The notes beneath the pieces are model-generated. The model was given only the letters and a program-made list of their open reading frames with translations, was not told where the DNA came from and ran no database searches. From positions 1 to 7,228 of the forward strand of contig JAFTNX010000084.1 of assembly GCA_017451665.1 (NCBI GenBank): a DNA stretch of 7,228 nt, read 5' to 3'. The translations under genes were made by a program, and so were the position numbers. The DNA comes from Oscillospiraceae bacterium (GTDB lineage: Bacteria; Bacillota; Clostridia; Oscillospirales; Ruminococcaceae). Numbering within the stretch: the stretch's first letter is position 1; each line of letters starts with the position of its first letter. Shown here one piece after another: positions 5,853 through 7,228 of this stretch.

Positions 5853-6060
5853 GAGAAAATTCAAGAAAGGCGAGAAAATAACAAGTCTTGACGAATTGGC
5901 ATGTCAAAAATGGATTTATGTGTTTGATAAAATCACTCACAACGGTTGGTTTATGTCTTGGCGATTTAGAATGGCACAATCTTTTCTGCAACGAGGAAAT
6001 TTATATTATGCCTTGCCAAATGATGATATGAGAAAGGAAGATGAAAATGACAATATATGA
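5842..6060 (+). CDS. Small Trp/aromatic-rich phage protein
   Basis: A 72-residue basic protein of unknown function. The body KGEKITSLDELACQKWIYVF (9-28) followed by HNGWFMSWRFRMAQSFLQRG (33-52) and NLYYAL (53-58) is recognisable as a recurrent small clostridial phage family whose members share the pattern KITSLDEL...GWF.SW.......RG..YYA. It is probably a small alpha/beta fold; no cysteine pairs or membrane segment. Start: ATG 5842 is preferred, with AGGAAG at 5827-5832 and a 9-nt spacer. In-frame ATG 5833 (adding MKV) follows that SD with no spacer and would rely on the weaker AGGAA at 5822-5826. TTG 5797 lies deep inside the upstream gene. It overlaps the preceding gene by 11 bp, which suggests translational coupling. 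Confidence 0.75.
   Translation: MAYKRKFKKGEKITSLDELACQKWIYVFDKITHNGWFMSWRFRMAQSFLQRGNLYYALPNDDMRKEDENDNI
6032..6046 (+). repeat. Translation-initiation repeat, copy 2
   Basis: GAAAGGAAGATGAAA is identical to 5824-5838 and sits directly before ATG 6047. Both copies encode the end of the previous gene (Lys-Glu-Asp-Glu) while serving as ribosome binding site for the next one. Confidence 0.5.
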
Positions 6061-6391
6061 ATTAGCAGAGAGATTGGACGGAAGAGAATACAGAAACGAA
6101 ATGACCCCTATTGAAGAGGAAAGGGCAAAAGAACTTGGATTTGTCGTTGTATATGGATATTCGGACGATAATGCAGAGTTTAGGGGTGCTATTGATGATG
6201 AAATAGGGTGCTTCGACGGTGGACGAATTTACGAGAACGGAGATAAATACATTGATGCTGTTTGGTGCGAGAGTGAATTTACTTGGACATACAAAACCAA
6301 TATTCCACACGCTGTATTTAATATTTATGATGACGAAGAAAAGTATTGCAGAGGAATTGTTTTCAGCACAAAGGAGAATAAAAATGCGTGA
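6047..6391 (+). CDS. Acidic hypothetical phage protein
   Basis: A 114-residue acidic protein of unknown function. An N-terminal helix, MTIYELAERLDGREYRNEMT (1-20), leads into EEERAKELGFVVVYGYSDD (23-41) and the distinctive RGAIDDEIGCFDGGRIY (46-62). The C-terminal half is beta-rich with several Trp/Tyr (AVWCESEFTWTYKT, 71-84). It matches my recollection of a recurrent small protein of clostridial phages with the same ELR/FRGAIDDEIG core, for which no activity is known to me. Start: ATG 6047, 6 nt after AGGAAG (6035-6040). ATG 6041 is in frame but abuts the SD. It overlaps the previous gene by 14 bp and the next by 8 bp. Confidence 0.75.
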   Translation: MTIYELAERLDGREYRNEMTPIEEERAKELGFVVVYGYSDDNAEFRGAIDDEIGCFDGGRIYENGDKYIDAVWCESEFTWTYKTNIPHAVFNIYDDEEKYCRGIVFSTKENKNA

Positions 6392-6767
6392 GAGATTGAC
6401 TAAAAGAAATTCTGATGGTTCGGTAGGTATAAATAATTGCAGGTACTATAACTATGATGATTTTCAGAAAATGGCAAAAAAACTTGCTGACTATGAAGAT
6501 GCCGAAGAACAAGGGCGAATAATCGTTTTGCCTTGTAAGGTGGGGGATAAAGTTTATATCATTAGTCGAAACAAAGTAAAAGAATGCGAAGCGATGTTTG
6601 TTGGGCTTTCAGCAGATGAAAAATGTTCCTATTTTAATTTTGTTGAAACATATACAGACGGGGTTTTTTACAAATCACATTCTATGGTTTTTGATGTTAT
6701 CGGCAAAACAGTATTCCTCACAAGAGAAGAAGCGGAACAGGCGTTGAAAGGTGGCGCAAAGGAATGA
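6384..6767 (+). CDS. Hypothetical phage protein with SH3-like strand motif
   Basis: A 127-residue protein of a widely seen but uncharacterised clostridial phage type. Its N-terminus is MRERLTKRNSDGSVGI (1-16), followed by a helix with KMAKKLADYEDAEEQGR (29-45), then VLPCKVGDKVYII (48-60), typical of an SH3-like beta-barrel strand, and the characteristic C-terminal GKTVFLTREEAEQALKGG (107-124). Cysteines C19, C51, C68 and C81 are scattered and do not form a CxxC site. Start: ATG 6384, 7 nt after AAGGAG (6371-6376). The same frame is open back to about 6219, but that region lies inside the preceding gene with no SD. It overlaps the previous gene by 8 bp and the next by 4 bp (ATGA). The role is unknown. 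Confidence 0.8.
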   Translation: MRERLTKRNSDGSVGINNCRYYNYDDFQKMAKKLADYEDAEEQGRIIVLPCKVGDKVYIISRNKVKECEAMFVGLSADEKCSYFNFVETYTDGVFYKSHSMVFDVIGKTVFLTREEAEQALKGGAKE

Positions 6768-7042
6768 GTTTCTTAACATCAAGTGAAAAAAGAAAGTGTG
6801 CTTGTTGCCAATCGAGAAGAACAAATCAGAATTTCACTTTTGATTATTGCAATATACACATACAAATTCCGCTTTGTGAGAAGTGCAAGAAAACGGCAAC
6901 ATTCAATTTGTGGATGCAATTAAAACCATTGTGTACAGCGATAAGTAGAGCGGTTACTATGTCACACATTGTCGGATATGATGAACACAAAATCAGCCAA
7001 ATGCAAAGAGAAATGAGAACATTGAAAGGCGGTGCTGAATAA
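6764..7042 (+). CDS. Small zinc-ribbon phage protein
   Basis: A 92-residue protein with C12-x2-C15 (KCACC) and C38-x2-C41 (LCEKCKK) separated by 22 residues, forming a likely treble-clef or zinc-ribbon site; C14 and C29 are additional. After the metal site comes a helical region with W50 and a charged C-terminal helix, ISQMQREMRTLKGG (77-90). There is no signal peptide or transmembrane segment. It could bind nucleic acid or a protein partner, but only the metal-binding pattern is visible. Start: ATG 6764 overlaps the upstream stop (ATGA), with AAAGGTGG at 6747-6754, 9 nt upstream. Leucines are 5 of 6 TTA/TTG, in strong contrast to recT. The gene ends at 7042 in a TAATG junction with the next gene. 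Confidence 0.78.
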   Translation: MSFLTSSEKRKCACCQSRRTNQNFTFDYCNIHIQIPLCEKCKKTATFNLWMQLKPLCTAISRAVTMSHIVGYDEHKISQMQREMRTLKGGAE

Positions 7043-7228
7043 TGCCTTATATTGACAGAGAAAAAGCACAGATATTTTTGAGGACTGATTGTTTGGCAAA
7101 ATATCCGACATCATTTGCAAGTGGCTTACTCACTGCTGCCGACCAATTAAATAAAATACCCACGGCTGACGTTGCTGAAGTGAAGCACGGACATTGGATT
7201 TATGAAGAAGATGTTATCGGTGACACAG
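7042..7228 (+). CDS. Partial phage protein, cut by window end
   Basis: An open frame from ATG 7042 (TAATG overlap with the previous stop) that runs off the window after 62 residues. The visible part is MPYIDREKAQIFLRTDC (1-17), a helix with YPTSFASGLLTAADQLNKIP (21-40), then ADVAEVKHGHWIYEED (42-57). The pattern [IV]DREKA....L...P..DV.EV.HG.WI is a common N-terminus of small clostridial phage proteins, which usually continue into a Cys-x2-Cys zinc ribbon. That domain would lie just outside the window, so its presence is a prediction. The spacing of its weak SD (AAAGGCGGT, 7025-7033) suggests coupling to the upstream gene. Leucines are 4 of 5 TTA/TTG. No enzymatic role is known to me. Confidence 0.7.
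   Translation, partial: MPYIDREKAQIFLRTDCLAKYPTSFASGLLTAADQLNKIPTADVAEVKHGHWIYEEDVIGDT

Noticed and set aside
6219..6383. N-terminal extension of the 6384 gene
   Set aside because: It overlaps the preceding gene entirely and has no SD, while ATG 6384 has AAGGAG at 7 nt and the family-typical N-terminus MRERLTKRNSDG.

Overview
The window is a slice of the early (recombination and replication) region of a temperate phage or prophage. The host is a low-to-moderate GC Gram-positive bacterium, most likely a gut Clostridia/Ruminococcus-type Firmicute. The evidence is the order YqaJ exonuclease, RecT annealase, SSB, DUF4373/DnaD-like replication protein, RusA resolvase and C5-cytosine methyltransferase; strong AGGAGG-type ribosome binding sites; and a downstream run of small proteins of the kind seen in clostridial phages. 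The host assignment is inferred from gene style, not from a species marker.

All genes lie on the plus strand and are packed almost without gaps. The largest intergenic gap is 20 bp, and many junctions are ATGA, GTGA or TAATG overlaps. No internal promoter, terminator, tRNA, rRNA, CRISPR array, IS element or attachment site was seen, so this looks like the inside of one long polycistronic operon that starts upstream and continues downstream of the window.

Layout: (1) 28-258, small four-cysteine zinc-binding protein; (2) 255-2044, a two-component recombinase (5'-3' exonuclease YqaJ plus annealing protein RecT); (3) 2025-2294, small unknown ORF that overlaps both neighbours; (4) 2248-2721, SSB; (5) 2731-3516, replication initiator/organiser with an N-terminal DUF4373 domain; (6) 3513-3863, RusA Holliday-junction resolvase; (7) 3860-5485, large orphan C5-cytosine methyltransferase with five tandem motifs in its target-recognition region; (8) 5496-7228, six small uncharacterised or zinc-ribbon genes, the last cut by the window edge.

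The genes plausibly cooperate as follows. YqaJ resects double-stranded ends, and SSB and RecT handle the resulting single strand and anneal it. The DUF4373 protein starts phage replication, RusA resolves the branched intermediates, and the methyltransferase marks phage DNA, perhaps against host restriction.

The most interesting signal lies inside the replication gene. Three 21-bp iteron-like direct repeats (3115-3177) are followed directly by a 49-nt almost pure purine tract containing a perfect homopurine mirror repeat (3181-3206). This resembles the lambda O gene, where the origin lies inside the initiator gene, and makes the segment a candidate origin. A second signal is an abrupt change in leucine codon use near 5490, which suggests that the small-gene cluster is a module of different ancestry.
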